From: Corynebacterium mustelae
GTDB taxonomy: Bacteria; Actinomycetota; Actinomycetes; Mycobacteriales; Mycobacteriaceae
Length of the DNA stretch: 64,000 nt
Assembly: GCF_001020985.1 (NCBI RefSeq)
Contig: NZ_CP011542.1
Span: 496,001 to 560,000, forward strand
Reading direction: 5' to 3'
Shown piece by piece: positions 54,511-63,626 of this stretch. The notes below the pieces were generated by a model. That model had not been told where the DNA came from, did not search any database, and saw only the letters and a program-made list of their open reading frames with translations. A program made the translations under genes and the position numbers. Numbering within the stretch: position 1 is the stretch's first letter; every line of letters starts with the position of its first letter.

Positions 54511-57500
54511 ATGTCCGATTCCCAAGTTCTTGATAACTTAAACTCCCCGGCGAACACTACGGGGCTCATTGCCGCCCATAGCCATCCACCAGCCGGAACG
54601 TTGGTGCCGGCCATTCACATTTCTGATCGCGATACCGCTCCGCCGCTGCCAAGCGGCACCATTAGCCCCGATGATGTTCCCGCGGCGCCGAAGCCGCAAC
54701 CTATTCCACTGATTCGTGCGATCATGCCGATTGTCATGGTTGTAGCGATCGTGGCAATGGTAGGGCTTATGTTCTTATCCAACGGCACGATCAATCCCAT
54801 GATGTTGGTATTTCCGATCATGATGCTCATGGGAATTTTTATGATGTTTAGCCCCCAGCCGGGGGAGGACACGGACGAAATGCGTCGGACGTATCTGCGC
54901 CATATAGGAGTCATTCGTCAACAAGCCCGTAAAAATGCGGAAGCACAACGCGAACATGAATTCCACAATTACCCAGACCCAAATGATCTGGTGTCAAAGA
55001 TTGGCACCAGCCGTATGTGGGAAAGAGCCGGGGAGGATCCAGATTTTTTAACCGTCCGGATTGGCTTAGGAACCGCCGGATTATGCACCCCCATTGACGT
55101 ATCTGATCCAGGAGCGACAGAGGACTTGGATCCGGTGTGCGCAGTCAGTCTGCGGCATGCAGTCCAAGATGTCGGCATTGTTACGGACATGCCAGTAGTC
55201 ATTCAATTACAGGCATTTCGGGCGGTGCTGCTTACCGGCAATAAAGCCACCGATTTGGCGCGCGCCATGGTGGCACATATCGCGACGTTCCATGGGCCGG
55301 ATGCGGTTGCGCTCCAGACGAGGGGTGATAGTTTCTGCTGGTTAAAGTGGCTACCGCACACTAATCCGGAATCGCTGACCGCAGCCGCGACCTCCATCGT
55401 GCTTATCGACGACACCGTAAGCCCCAGTGAGGTTGCCCAGATACTAGATGAACACCCATGGACGAGTGTGATTGCAGTCAATAACCGCTCAGTTGCGGTG
55501 GTGGAACTGGCGGAGGAAGAAGGCCTGGTCATTCACGTAGGAACAGAATTGGTGGTCCACACCATCAGCGGTGGGGAGGCCATTGGGGTTCCAGATGGGT
55601 TAGGTGAGGCGGAGGCGTTGATTTTATCCCGCAAAATCACGCCGTTCTACCGGCAATTAGCACCCGGTGATAAAACTGGCGGCAGCCTGGAACTACCAGC
55701 GCTGCTGGGGGTTGATGACTTCAATCCTGATACTATTGCTTCGCTGTGGCAACCACGGGGCAAATGGCGTCTGCGCGTTCCAATCGGCCAAGACGATCAG
55801 GGGCGCAATCTCATCATCGACATTAAGGAATCAGCGCATGGCGGCATGGGGCCGCACGGATTGTGCGTCGGTGCGACGGGTTCCGGTAAGTCAGAATTGC
55901 TACGCACATTGGTGGTGGCCTTGGCTGCAACCCATAGCCCACATGATTTGAATTTCGTGTTGGTGGATTTCAAAGGTGGCGCCACTTTCCTTGGATTGGA
56001 CGGGCTGCCGCATACCTCAGCGGTGATTACTAACCTAAGCGAGGAATCGGTGCTGGTAGAACGAATGCACGATGCTATTTCGGGTGAAATGAATAGGCGT
56101 CAGGAACTACTACGCAAAGCTGGAAACTTTGCCAATGTCACGGAATATGAAGCGGCTAGGCGAAGCGATAGGCCGGACCTTGAGCCTTTGCCCGCACTGT
56201 TTATTGTCTTAGATGAGTTTTCGGAGCTCTTAGGGCAGCACGCAGACTTCGCGGATCTATTTGTTGCAGTAGGTAGATTAGGTCGATCACTGCATATTCA
56301 CCTACTGCTAGCTTCGCAACGGTTAGAGGAAGGCCGGTTGCGTGGTCTTGATTCACACCTGTCCTATCGAATTGGGCTGAAAACATTTTCCGCTGCGGAA
56401 TCGCGCCAAGTGCTCGGGGTGCCAGATGCCTACCATCTGCCGAGCAAACCGGGTGCCGGGTATATGAAAGCCGATGCCGATCAACTCATTCGGTTTCAAA
56501 CGGCCTATGTATCTGGGCCATTGCTCAGACCCCACCACGTGTTTTCCCAGCAAACAGGTGACCGGGTCAAACTGTGGGACGGTTGGGAGATCATAGATAA
56601 CGATGCCGACCACACCTTGGTCGCCGATCCCCGAGGTACCCTGGTGGATGCGTTGGTTGAAGCTGCAACCACTGTGGCAGGGCAATGGAACCAGACATCT
56701 CACCAAGTATGGTTACCGCCATTACCGCCGGCGATCCCAATCAGCGACGTGGTGGCGTCGACAAGCGAAAATCTAAGCGGTTTATCGGCGCCGATCGGTG
56801 TCATCGACCGGCCATTTACCCAGCGCCAAGACACGCTACTTGTCGACTTTAACGGGCAGAAAGGACACGCTTGCATCTGCGGCGGCCCACAGACCGGAAA
56901 AACCACGGCGCTGCGCACCATCATGGTGGCGTTAGCGGCAACTCATACCACCGACGACATTCGGTTTTATGTACTTGATCTCGCTGGCCGTGATCTGGAA
57001 TCCATGATGATGCTGCCGCACGTTGCCGGGGTAGCACATCGCGGCGAAACCGAAAAGATTGAACGGATCATTGACGAAGTGGCGTCGTTTATCGACAAAC
57101 CGGAACTACGTCACACCTTCCTAGTAGTCGATGGTTGGCACGTGTTACACGCCGAACACGAAACACAATTGGACACACTTGGCCGGATTGCCGCAGACGG
57201 GTTAGCGGCAAACGTTCATCTTTTGATTACAACACCGAGATGGACAGTGGTGCGCCCTGCGATACGGGATCTCATTGTGCAACGGTTGGAGCTGAAACTA
57301 TCCGAGCCATTAGATTCGCTCATCGACCGAAAAGCGCAGCCGAAAATTCCGTCCGCACCGGGCCGGGGCTTAAGCATGACGGGGGAGTCGATGTTGATTG
57401 CGCAATCTGCTCAGCAAGACATCGCCCATGTAGCCACCATCAGCGCAGCACAACCACGGGTACCAGCCTTAAAGACGCTGCCTAAGCGGATAGAGCTGAC

Positions 57501-58221
57501 CGAGCTGGCACGTCATTTGGAGCCACGGAACGTAGCAATTGGGATAGGTGGACCGCTGTTGGGGCCACTGTATTGGGACACCGCAACACACCAACACTTC
57601 GTGTGTATCGGCAGCCAACAATCCGGTAAAACCACCACGATTTCCACGATCTGCCAGGGGCTTTCGGAGCTTGGACGGGAAGCCGCGCGGCTCGTGGTCA
57701 TCGACCATCGGCGCAGCCACTTAGGGGAAATTCCGGCCGAGATGCTGGCGGGATACAGCGCCAGCAGTAAGGAAACCGAGAATCTCCTCAACCAAGCTGC
57801 GATCACATTGCAAGAACGCCTACCCGGTAGCGACATCACGCCGGAGCAATTACGCGATAGGTCGTGGTGGACAGGACCAGACATTTTCATCGTGATTGAC
57901 GACTACGATCTGCTTTCCGACATGCTCATGACCCCGCTCATGCCGCTTATGCCGCACGCCAGGGACATTGGGCTGCACATCGTAGTGGGCCGAAAATCTG
58001 GTGGCGCAGTTCGGGCGTTTTTCCAACCATTCCTATCCGAAATAAAAGACCAAACCCCGATGGCCGTGATCTTGGATGCAGATAAAGACGACGGCCCGCT
58101 CTTTGGAATCCGAACCACCGCCCAACCGCCCGGGCGGGGCGTGCTTGTTGCAGGTGGTTCCACCCAAGGAAAAATTCAAGTGGCCCACATATCCACCGAT
58201 AATCAAGGAGAAACGAAATGA
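54511..58221 (+). CDS. eccC: Type VII secretion ATPase EccC (single-chain, three FtsK/SpoIIIE domains)
   Basis: From the ATG at 54511 the product has 1236 residues. Two membrane spans lie at about 66-115, followed by three FtsK/SpoIIIE-type ATPase domains with P-loops near Lys460 (GATGSGKS), Lys797 (GGPQTGKT) and Lys1040 (GSQQSGKT). A Walker B in the first domain ends LDEFSE (Asp568). The first domain is the catalytic motor; the others recognise WXG100 substrates. The single-chain form matches ESX-4 systems. The frame is open from 54370. The stop overlaps the next gene by four bases. Confidence 0.95.
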   Translation: MSDSQVLDNLNSPANTTGLIAAHSHPPAGTLVPAIHISDRDTAPPLPSGTISPDDVPAAPKPQPIPLIRAIMPIVMVVAIVAMVGLMFLSNGTINPMMLVFPIMMLMGIFMMFSPQPGEDTDEMRRTYLRHIGVIRQQARKNAEAQREHEFHNYPDPNDLVSKIGTSRMWERAGEDPDFLTVRIGLGTAGLCTPIDVSDPGATEDLDPVCAVSLRHAVQDVGIVTDMPVVIQLQAFRAVLLTGNKATDLARAMVAHIATFHGPDAVALQTRGDSFCWLKWLPHTNPESLTAAATSIVLIDDTVSPSEVAQILDEHPWTSVIAVNNRSVAVVELAEEEGLVIHVGTELVVHTISGGEAIGVPDGLGEAEALILSRKITPFYRQLAPGDKTGGSLELPALLGVDDFNPDTIASLWQPRGKWRLRVPIGQDDQGRNLIIDIKESAHGGMGPHGLCVGATGSGKSELLRTLVVALAATHSPHDLNFVLVDFKGGATFLGLDGLPHTSAVITNLSEESVLVERMHDAISGEMNRRQELLRKAGNFANVTEYEAARRSDRPDLEPLPALFIVLDEFSELLGQHADFADLFVAVGRLGRSLHIHLLLASQRLEEGRLRGLDSHLSYRIGLKTFSAAESRQVLGVPDAYHLPSKPGAGYMKADADQLIRFQTAYVSGPLLRPHHVFSQQTGDRVKLWDGWEIIDNDADHTLVADPRGTLVDALVEAATTVAGQWNQTSHQVWLPPLPPAIPISDVVASTSENLSGLSAPIGVIDRPFTQRQDTLLVDFNGQKGHACICGGPQTGKTTALRTIMVALAATHTTDDIRFYVLDLAGRDLESMMMLPHVAGVAHRGETEKIERIIDEVASFIDKPELRHTFLVVDGWHVLHAEHETQLDTLGRIAADGLAANVHLLITTPRWTVVRPAIRDLIVQRLELKLSEPLDSLIDRKAQPKIPSAPGRGLSMTGESMLIAQSAQQDIAHVATISAAQPRVPALKTLPKRIELTELARHLEPRNVAIGIGGPLLGPLYWDTATHQHFVCIGSQQSGKTTTISTICQGLSELGREAARLVVIDHRRSHLGEIPAEMLAGYSASSKETENLLNQAAITLQERLPGSDITPEQLRDRSWWTGPDIFIVIDDYDLLSDMLMTPLMPLMPHARDIGLHIVVGRKSGGAVRAFFQPFLSEIKDQTPMAVILDADKDDGPLFGIRTTAQPPGRGVLVAGGSTQGKIQVAHISTDNQGETK

Positions 58222-59249
58222 CCCACATCCGGCCGGAATTGGAAACCTATGACTTGATTATCACCGTACTGGACACCGCCAGCATCTTCGAAGGAAAAGA
58301 AACAGCCTACCGCTACGATTTACCCGCAGCCGGGATACGTGATGGGTGGGCAATGCCTGCGATTATTGAACAGACGCAAAAATTACTGAACCCAGGCTGG
58401 CCCGATGTGACAATCGGCATTGACGCAGCAACCGATGTTACTGAACAGCTCATTAGGGCGTTGGCGTGTGAGGGAGCTAGCGCCACCGCCATCGATGATT
58501 TTATGGAAGAACCCTTGCCAGACGGTATTCCCGGCCCCGTCGTTGACCTTGGCGTACAGCCGCCTACCACTATGTTTCCGCCGCAGCGCCTCGTACCATC
58601 GGCGGCGGAGTCAAAGTCACGCCGACAAAGCAAACTAACCGTCTATGGGTTGTACGCTGCGATGGTTCTGGTGGTTGTTGGAGTATGCCTTGTTTCGTGG
58701 TGGGCTGTGTCTACCGATCAATCTGCTGCGGTGCCACCGGCGCCAGCTGCCGACAGTGCGCGGGAAACGGCCGCTTCGCAACGAATAACACCGGCCACAG
58801 TGCCGCCCGAAGCGCCTACCACACGCTACGAATACGGACATGTTGCACTGCGGCTTCCAGCGGGATTTCGGGTAGAAGACGGTCCAAAACCAGGTCTGTT
58901 TCGCGCAATAGGCACGGATGAGAACCTGCGGGTATTAGTCGCCATAGATCCGCTTTTCGACGCCGACCCGGCCGCCGTTGTAACCGAACTAGAGACACTG
59001 ATTGCTAACGAAGAAGTCATGACGAAAGTGAAACCGTTAGGAATCGGGCGTGGGCCGGAAATCGGTTATCAAGAAACTCCTGGCGATGGTTCCGGTGTGC
59101 TGTGGGTGGCGTGGGTTGATGGTGAACATCTGTTTTCTGTTGGTTGTCAAACCCGCAACGGTGTGTGGACCATACCCCAGAAATCAATCTGCCGCCAGGC
59201 GGCAGAAAGCCTCGAAATTCTCACTACCCCCACTAGTGGGGGCGTCTAG
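58218..59249 (+). CDS. Type VII secretion-associated membrane protein (TIGR03931/Rv3446c-like)
   Basis: The 343-residue protein starts inside the eccC stop (ATGA overlap), has a soluble N-terminal part of about 135 residues, one membrane span (about 140-160) and an external C-terminal domain of about 180 residues. In mycobacterial ESX-4 the gene at this place (Rv3446c) has the same layout. The external domain contains a repeat of CRQAAESL-like segments near the end. Its function in secretion is not known. The coding call and position are firm; the family name is by analogy. An 11-mer word lies at 58953-58963, read Leu-Phe-Asp-Ala. Confidence 0.85.
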   Translation: MTHIRPELETYDLIITVLDTASIFEGKETAYRYDLPAAGIRDGWAMPAIIEQTQKLLNPGWPDVTIGIDAATDVTEQLIRALACEGASATAIDDFMEEPLPDGIPGPVVDLGVQPPTTMFPPQRLVPSAAESKSRRQSKLTVYGLYAAMVLVVVGVCLVSWWAVSTDQSAAVPPAPAADSARETAASQRITPATVPPEAPTTRYEYGHVALRLPAGFRVEDGPKPGLFRAIGTDENLRVLVAIDPLFDADPAAVVTELETLIANEEVMTKVKPLGIGRGPEIGYQETPGDGSGVLWVAWVDGEHLFSVGCQTRNGVWTIPQKSICRQAAESLEILTTPTSGGV

Positions 59250-59338
59250 AAAAGTGCTTCTAGCAGGAGTTTTGAAATTTTTTAAAAAAGTTTGGAAAAA
59301 CATGGAACCGAATGGCACCTTCGATGAGTCCAACTATA

Positions 59339-59380
59339 TGTGAAGCGCAATAAAGCTCAACTTCCATGAAACGCTTCACA
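59339..59380 (+). promoter_or_regulatory. Inverted repeat upstream of the first WXG100 gene
   Basis: TGTGAAGCG (59339-59347) and CGCTTCACA (59372-59380) are perfect 9-base arms separated by 24 bases, about 95 bases before the WXG100 start. It could be an operator or a loose hairpin. Confidence 0.35.
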
Positions 59381-59473
59381 CTCGTGCCCGGTATCCCCAA
59401 CCGGACATACCGTATCCAAACCGTGCCATGACTGGTGGCACTGGCAACCTTCAACCCAGAAAGGGGTTTTTAC

Positions 59474-59791
59474 GTGAGCAACGTTTTTCGCACAGAAGCG
59501 GATGTCATGGTGGCCACAGCTGGCCGCGTTGACGACACCAACAATGAAGTGCAATCCGAACTCACTCGGCTGCGTGGCGTCGTCGATTCGGTGCGAGGGT
59601 CGTGGCAAGGTTCCGCCCAGCACGCATTCGACAATCTCATGCAGCGGTGGAACACCGCAGCGGGAGAACTGCAAGAAGCTCTGACAAGCATCAGTGAGAA
59701 TATTCGCTCCAACGCTAGGTCATTCGAAAGCGTTGAAGCCGATAACGCCGCAATGTTCAACGGGGTAGGCGGAGGTGGATTAGCGCTATAG
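59474..59791 (+). CDS. WXG100 protein (EsxU/EsxT-like), ESX-4 substrate
   Basis: From the GTG at 59474 (site AGAAAGGGG) the product has 105 residues and the WXG motif SWQG in the turn between two helices, the hallmark of secreted EsxA/B-type proteins. The C-terminal tail is Gly-rich (GVGGGGLAL). Such proteins dimerise with a partner and are recognised by EccC. The neighbouring WXG100 gene at 60.0 kb would encode the partner. The frame is open from 59435, but the upstream residues are not WXG100-like. Confidence 0.92.
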   Translation: MSNVFRTEADVMVATAGRVDDTNNEVQSELTRLRGVVDSVRGSWQGSAQHAFDNLMQRWNTAAGELQEALTSISENIRSNARSFESVEADNAAMFNGVGGGGLAL

Positions 59792-60026
59792 CACAACCGA
59801 CATCGTTTTTAATCGCACAACATGAACACACGCACGACACTGTGCTCCTTCATGTGAACCCAGTGTAGGTTTCACATTCTTAGAACACTTGTACCACTAC
59901 TTTGCATAGTTTTTCGCTGATTGTCCGTGGTTGCTGCCTTAAAGCCAAACCATCGATCCCCACTTTGTGTGGTATTGGCTTTTAAGACATAACTAGGAAA
60001 CACAGTGATAACGAAAGGAGAACCCC

Positions 60027-60314
60027 ATGGACGTAATCCGGTATGGCTTTGGCGAAATCGAAGCCGCCGCAGGAGACATCCAATCCACCTCCGGGCGCAT
60101 CAACGCCCTACTTGATGCCATCAAATCCCAGATTCAACCGATGGTTGCGTCGTGGGAAGGCGACTCCGCAATCGCATATCAGGAGGCCCAAAATAAATGG
60201 GATCGTGCGGCTGCGGAACTGAATACGGTTTTGGCGACAATCTCACAAACTGTTCGTTCCGGTAACGACCGAATGAGCGACGTCAACCGCATGGCGGCCT
60301 CCTCCTGGGGCTAA
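60027..60314 (+). CDS. WXG100 protein (EsxT-like), partner of the preceding gene
   Basis: The 95-residue product has the WXG motif SWEG between two helices and ends RMAASSWG. The ATG follows GAAAGGAGAACCCC. It lies 235 bases after the first WXG100 gene, as expected for an EsxA/EsxB-type pair in ESX-4 loci (EsxT/EsxU in mycobacteria). A YQEAQNKWDRA stretch follows the motif. rplM lies 448 bases downstream, the same order as in mycobacteria. Confidence 0.92.
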   Translation: MDVIRYGFGEIEAAAGDIQSTSGRINALLDAIKSQIQPMVASWEGDSAIAYQEAQNKWDRAAAELNTVLATISQTVRSGNDRMSDVNRMAASSWG

Positions 60315-60762
60315 CTCGCTTTAACCACCATATAGACAACATATTTCCCATCAACGCGGTGAGGAAAGGACAATGTTAAATCACCGCACGCCAGGCCACC
60401 CTGACACCGATTTGTATCAGATAAACACCGGTGTGTGACACTAGGTTGGTTGAAGCTTGGTTCCGCAGGATGACCACGCCCAGTTATTTGCCCCTAACTT
60501 GCTCGAAATAGGCTTTCATTGTGGCAGATGAACCCGTTTCGGGGTGAGTTAACTGTGCGTACCTGTAGCGCAACCGCATCAACCAGCCTGGTGGTTTTGG
60601 TGTGTTTAGCGTACGTACGGTAGAGTTTCTGTTTTGTGTGTGCAAAGCGCAATTATTTTGTGCAGTTTGTTCCTTGATCGGGTCTCCACCGGCCGCCGAA
60701 TAAGGGGTTTTGTGCGCATCATGGCTGGCAGTTCTTAGACAGACTTATATAAGGAGTCATAA
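60315..60762. other. Gene-poor region with rplM promoter and a possible 21-codon ORF
   Basis: About 448 bases. A tiny frame at 60373-60438 (ATG after GAGGAAAGGACA) encodes a 21-residue peptide starting MLNHRTPGHPDTD; its status is unknown. Further on, the palindrome CGTACGTACG (60608-60617) precedes TAGAGT, a plausible -10 for rplM. No protein family or RNA was recognised. Confidence 0.4.
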
Positions 60763-61206
60763 GTGTCTACTTATCACCCAAAGGCAGGTGACATTACCCG
60801 CAAGTGGTACGTCATCGACGCCACTGACGTGGTTTTAGGTCGCCTTGCTGTAACCGCAGCTGACCTGCTCCGCGGCAAAGGCAAGCCACAGTTCGCGCCA
60901 AACGTTGACTGCGGCGACCATGTAATCATCATCAACGCTGACAAAGTTCACGTATCCGCCAACAAGCGCGACCGTGAATTCCGGTACCGCCACTCGGGTT
61001 ACCCAGGTGGTTTGAAGACCATGACCCTGGGTCGTTCCCTGGAACTGCACCCAACTCGGGTTATCGAAGAATCCATCCGTGGCATGATGCCCCACAACCG
61101 CCTAAGCCGGGCTTCCGTGAAGAAGCTCCACGTTTTCGCTGGTTCGGAGCACCCATATGGTGGACAGAAGCCAGAAACCTACGAGATCAAGCAGGTGGCA
61201 CAGTGA
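60763..61206 (+). CDS. rplM: 50S ribosomal protein L13
   Basis: The 147-residue product starts [20 protein letters not shown] and contains the L13 core [20 protein letters not shown] and the [21 protein letters not shown] stretch. L13 is an early 50S assembly protein. The GTG at 60763 follows AAGGAGTCATAA. It overlaps rpsI by four bases (GTGA), a coupled pair conserved across bacteria. Confidence 0.97.
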   Translation: MSTYHPKAGDITRKWYVIDATDVVLGRLAVTAADLLRGKGKPQFAPNVDCGDHVIIINADKVHVSANKRDREFRYRHSGYPGGLKTMTLGRSLELHPTRVIEESIRGMMPHNRLSRASVKKLHVFAGSEHPYGGQKPETYEIKQVAQ

Positions 61207-61736
61207 CCGATCAGAACGTAACCGAAAACTACGCGGCAGATGCAGCTGACATTGCTGCCGCAACCGCTGCTACCGAAGAATTCACCAACACTATCGGCGA
61301 TGCCATGGCTGTTGAATCTGAGGCTCCAGTAGCTGCGCCAGTACTGCACGAAGGTCCTATCCAGACCGTTGGTCGCCGTAAGCGCGCCATCGTTCGGGTT
61401 CGCCTGGTTGAAGGCTCCGGCCAATTCGTGTGCAACGGTCGCACCCTTGAAGAGTACTTCCCGAACAAGCTGCACCAGCAGTTGATCAAAGCCCCATTGG
61501 CTTTGGTTGATCGGGACGGTCAATTCGACATTCACGCTAACCTCACCGGCGGTGGTCCAACCGGCCAGGCTGGCGCATTCCGGTTGGCTATCGCACGTGC
61601 ACTTAACGTTTACAACCCAGAAGATCGCCCAGCTTTGAAGAAGGCTGGCTTCCTTACTCGGGATGCTCGTGCCGTGGAACGCAAGAAGGCGGGTCTGCAC
61701 AAGGCACGTCGTGCACCACAGTACTCCAAGCGTTAA
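61203..61736 (+). CDS. rpsI: 30S ribosomal protein S9
   Basis: The 177-residue product carries an Ala/Glu/Thr-rich N-terminal extension of about 50 residues before the S9 domain ([15 protein letters not shown]), and ends RRAPQYSKR, whose C-terminal Lys-Arg contacts P-site tRNA. The extension is common in actinobacterial S9. The start overlaps the rplM stop. A strong terminator and a second large hairpin follow. Confidence 0.97.
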   Translation: MTDQNVTENYAADAADIAAATAATEEFTNTIGDAMAVESEAPVAAPVLHEGPIQTVGRRKRAIVRVRLVEGSGQFVCNGRTLEEYFPNKLHQQLIKAPLALVDRDGQFDIHANLTGGGPTGQAGAFRLAIARALNVYNPEDRPALKKAGFLTRDARAVERKKAGLHKARRAPQYSKR

Positions 61737-61752
61737 TACGTGGTTTATTGTT

Positions 61753-61790
61753 AAAACAGCCGCACCTCATTTTACGAGGGCGGCTGTTTT
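61753..61790 (+). terminator. Rho-independent terminator after rpsI
   Basis: AAAACAGCCGC (61753-61763) and GCGGCTGTTTT (61780-61790) are perfect 11-base arms ending in a T-run. Confidence 0.95.
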
Positions 61791-61791
61791 G

Positions 61792-61845
61792 CCATTGCCA
61801 AGACTACTGGTGTTGGTAGAACAACACCAGTAGTCTTGGCAATGG
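61792..61845. repeat. Perfect 24-bp-arm inverted repeat after the rpsI terminator
   Basis: Arms at 61792-61815 and 61822-61845 are exact reverse complements around the 6-base loop GTAGAA. The stem contains GCCAAGACTACTGG. No T-run follows the right arm, so it is not a standard terminator, and it lies one base after one. Its length and perfection suggest a recent or maintained element. Confidence 0.75.
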
Positions 61846-61942
61846 GGGTAGAACGCGCATCGATTCCTCGCTTTATCAGTCGCATTTAAGCTTCTCTCGT
61901 TACTATCGGCATTAACTACGGGATATAAACGAATATGAGAGG

Positions 61943-62965
61943 GTGATGACAGTGCGCAGAATCGGCAGGATTTTCCTGAAAATTGGGGCAGCCCTGATCG
62001 TGATTATCGTGGCCTTGGTCGGTTTTTCATACTATAACGCCAATAAATATGATGTTCCAGGTCCTGATCCACGCGATCCAAGCGTGGCGATGGCGGAGGG
62101 CAACGTTGATCGGGTGGAGGGGGAATACCTCAACGGGTTTTATTACCACGCGAAAGGTGTTCCACATCCCGGTACCGTCGTAGTTTTTGGTGGTTCCGAA
62201 GGCGGCGCTGCCCACAGTGACGCGGTGATGCTTCGCGAACAAGGTTATAACGTGTTGGCGTTGTATTTCTTCGGCCAACCCAACCAGCAGCAACTTTTAG
62301 ATGAAGTCCCGTTGGATTTCTTCAACGAGGTCCTTGATTGGATTCGCGCTAACGACGATAGCGATGCACCGCTTACAGTTATCGGGAGCTCCAAGGGAGC
62401 GGAATTAACCGCGAATTTGGCTGCACGCTACCCTGAAATCGACAATATCGTGCTGTACACGCCCGGCGAATACACCTATCAAAGTCTCAGTTTTGATAAG
62501 GGTGAGCCAACCAGTAGTTTCACCTATGAAGGTCGACCAGTTGACTTCCTGGCGTTTAAAGGATCGTTCATCGATTTTCTGCCTAAGATAGTTCGGTTCC
62601 TGCTCAACCTACCCATTTCTTACCGCGGGGATTATGAAAAGGCAATCGCGGAGGCCGATAACGCGGATGCAGCCCGGATCGATTTGAGTAAGTTTGCGGG
62701 GCATGGTTTGTTGTTTGCTGGCGAACAAGACAGAATGTGGCCAGGTGAGCAGGCGGCCCGGAACCTTGCTGAGCAAAATCCGCAGCTGGAAGCTGTTGTT
62801 TTCGAGGGAGCGGGACATGTTTTCCTTGAGGACATGGATGAACTGGGTCCGGTGTGGCCAACAATGCTAGGTGGCACGTTAGAGGGAAATAAAAAGGCCA
62901 AGATCGAGTCGGACAAGCTGTTGTTCGAGCGGTTAGAACAGTGGCATTCCGTGCCTGCTAATTAG
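61943..62965 (+). CDS. Membrane-anchored alpha/beta hydrolase (BAAT/acyl-CoA thioester hydrolase-like)
   Basis: The protein has 339-340 residues (GTG at 61943 or ATG at 61946) and one N-terminal membrane span (about 12-32), placing the catalytic domain outside. The nucleophile motif is GSSKGAE, followed by Asp in AGEQDRMW and His in GAGHVF, a complete Ser-Asp-His triad. The FGGSEGG oxyanion region and the GSSKG elbow resemble the C-terminal domain of bile acid-CoA:amino acid N-acyltransferases and acyl-CoA thioesterases. The substrate is unknown. Its last four bases overlap the convergent membrane protein gene. Confidence 0.85.
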   Translation: MMTVRRIGRIFLKIGAALIVIIVALVGFSYYNANKYDVPGPDPRDPSVAMAEGNVDRVEGEYLNGFYYHAKGVPHPGTVVVFGGSEGGAAHSDAVMLREQGYNVLALYFFGQPNQQQLLDEVPLDFFNEVLDWIRANDDSDAPLTVIGSSKGAELTANLAARYPEIDNIVLYTPGEYTYQSLSFDKGEPTSSFTYEGRPVDFLAFKGSFIDFLPKIVRFLLNLPISYRGDYEKAIAEADNADAARIDLSKFAGHGLLFAGEQDRMWPGEQAARNLAEQNPQLEAVVFEGAGHVFLEDMDELGPVWPTMLGGTLEGNKKAKIESDKLLFERLEQWHSVPAN

Positions 62966-63468
62966 TAGTAGACCTCAGCTTCAGGTGATGCCTGTCGACG
63001 CACCCTGCCTCCTATAACTGCCAGTGCGATAAGGATTCCAAGCCCACCTGCAACCAAAGCGTAGCTAAGCAGGTAAGACATACTTGCTACTTGATCATGG
63101 GAAAAGAATTTCGTGAAAACACCCATGACGGGATGTAGCGCAACTGGTACCGGGCGGTCATCAAAATCGGGGAGAATCCAAAACCCCATGAGAATGCATA
63201 GATGAAAGGAGCCGATCAGCATCAATATTTTCTGTCGTATGCGCGAGTCTATCTTGTGACTGGTTAAGGGAGGAAGAAAGAACAAAACTAATCCGGCCAA
63301 AAATATGAATAAGAAAATTGCAGGACCACGGAAAAAGAACAGTATTGCGGAAATCCATCCACCCAAACCGGAAGCAGTACGTAACAGAAGTGCTAGAAAA
63401 TATAGTCCTATGGTGCAGCCACACCATAGGACATAGGCACGTCCACGAAAAGTCTTCATGAGGGTCAA
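62962..63468 (-). CDS. Small integral membrane protein of unknown function
   Basis: The 168-residue product has four membrane spans (about 12-28, 38-68, 82-100 and 130-155) and short loops; the C-terminus is RRQASPEAEVYY. No family is recognised. Possible starts are the ATG at 63468 and the ATG at 63459. It converges with the hydrolase gene, overlapping by four bases. An 11-mer word (reverse) at 63508-63518 lies 40 bases upstream. Confidence 0.7.
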   Translation of the reverse strand: MTLMKTFRGRAYVLWCGCTIGLYFLALLLRTASGLGGWISAILFFFRGPAIFLFIFLAGLVLFFLPPLTSHKIDSRIRQKILMLIGSFHLCILMGFWILPDFDDRPVPVALHPVMGVFTKFFSHDQVASMSYLLSYALVAGGLGILIALAVIGGRVRRQASPEAEVYY

Positions 63469-63575
63469 GTATAAGCATCGTTGACTTACAATCAGCGCTA
63501 CTGGGGACGTCGAAAAGCGAAAACATGGCGGATCGTTCTAGGTTTTTTAGGCCAAGACTCCCGCATAAAGAGGTA

Positions 63576-63593
63576 TTTAGGACGTATCCTAAA
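63576..63593. promoter_or_regulatory. Palindrome TTTAGGA-CGTA-TCCTAAA upstream of glmM
   Basis: A perfect 7-base inverted repeat with a 4-base spacer lies about 33 bases before the glmM ATG, in the place of an operator or core promoter. Confidence 0.45.
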
Positions 63594-63626
63594 AGAAGTA
63601 TCTTTTAGAAAGGGAACAATTTCATC

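Noticed and set aside
2686..63518. 11-mer interpreted as a FtsK-orienting (KOPS) or Chi-type signal
   Set aside because: Orientation is mixed (9 forward, 6 reverse) within one replichore-sized window, whereas such signals are strongly polar.
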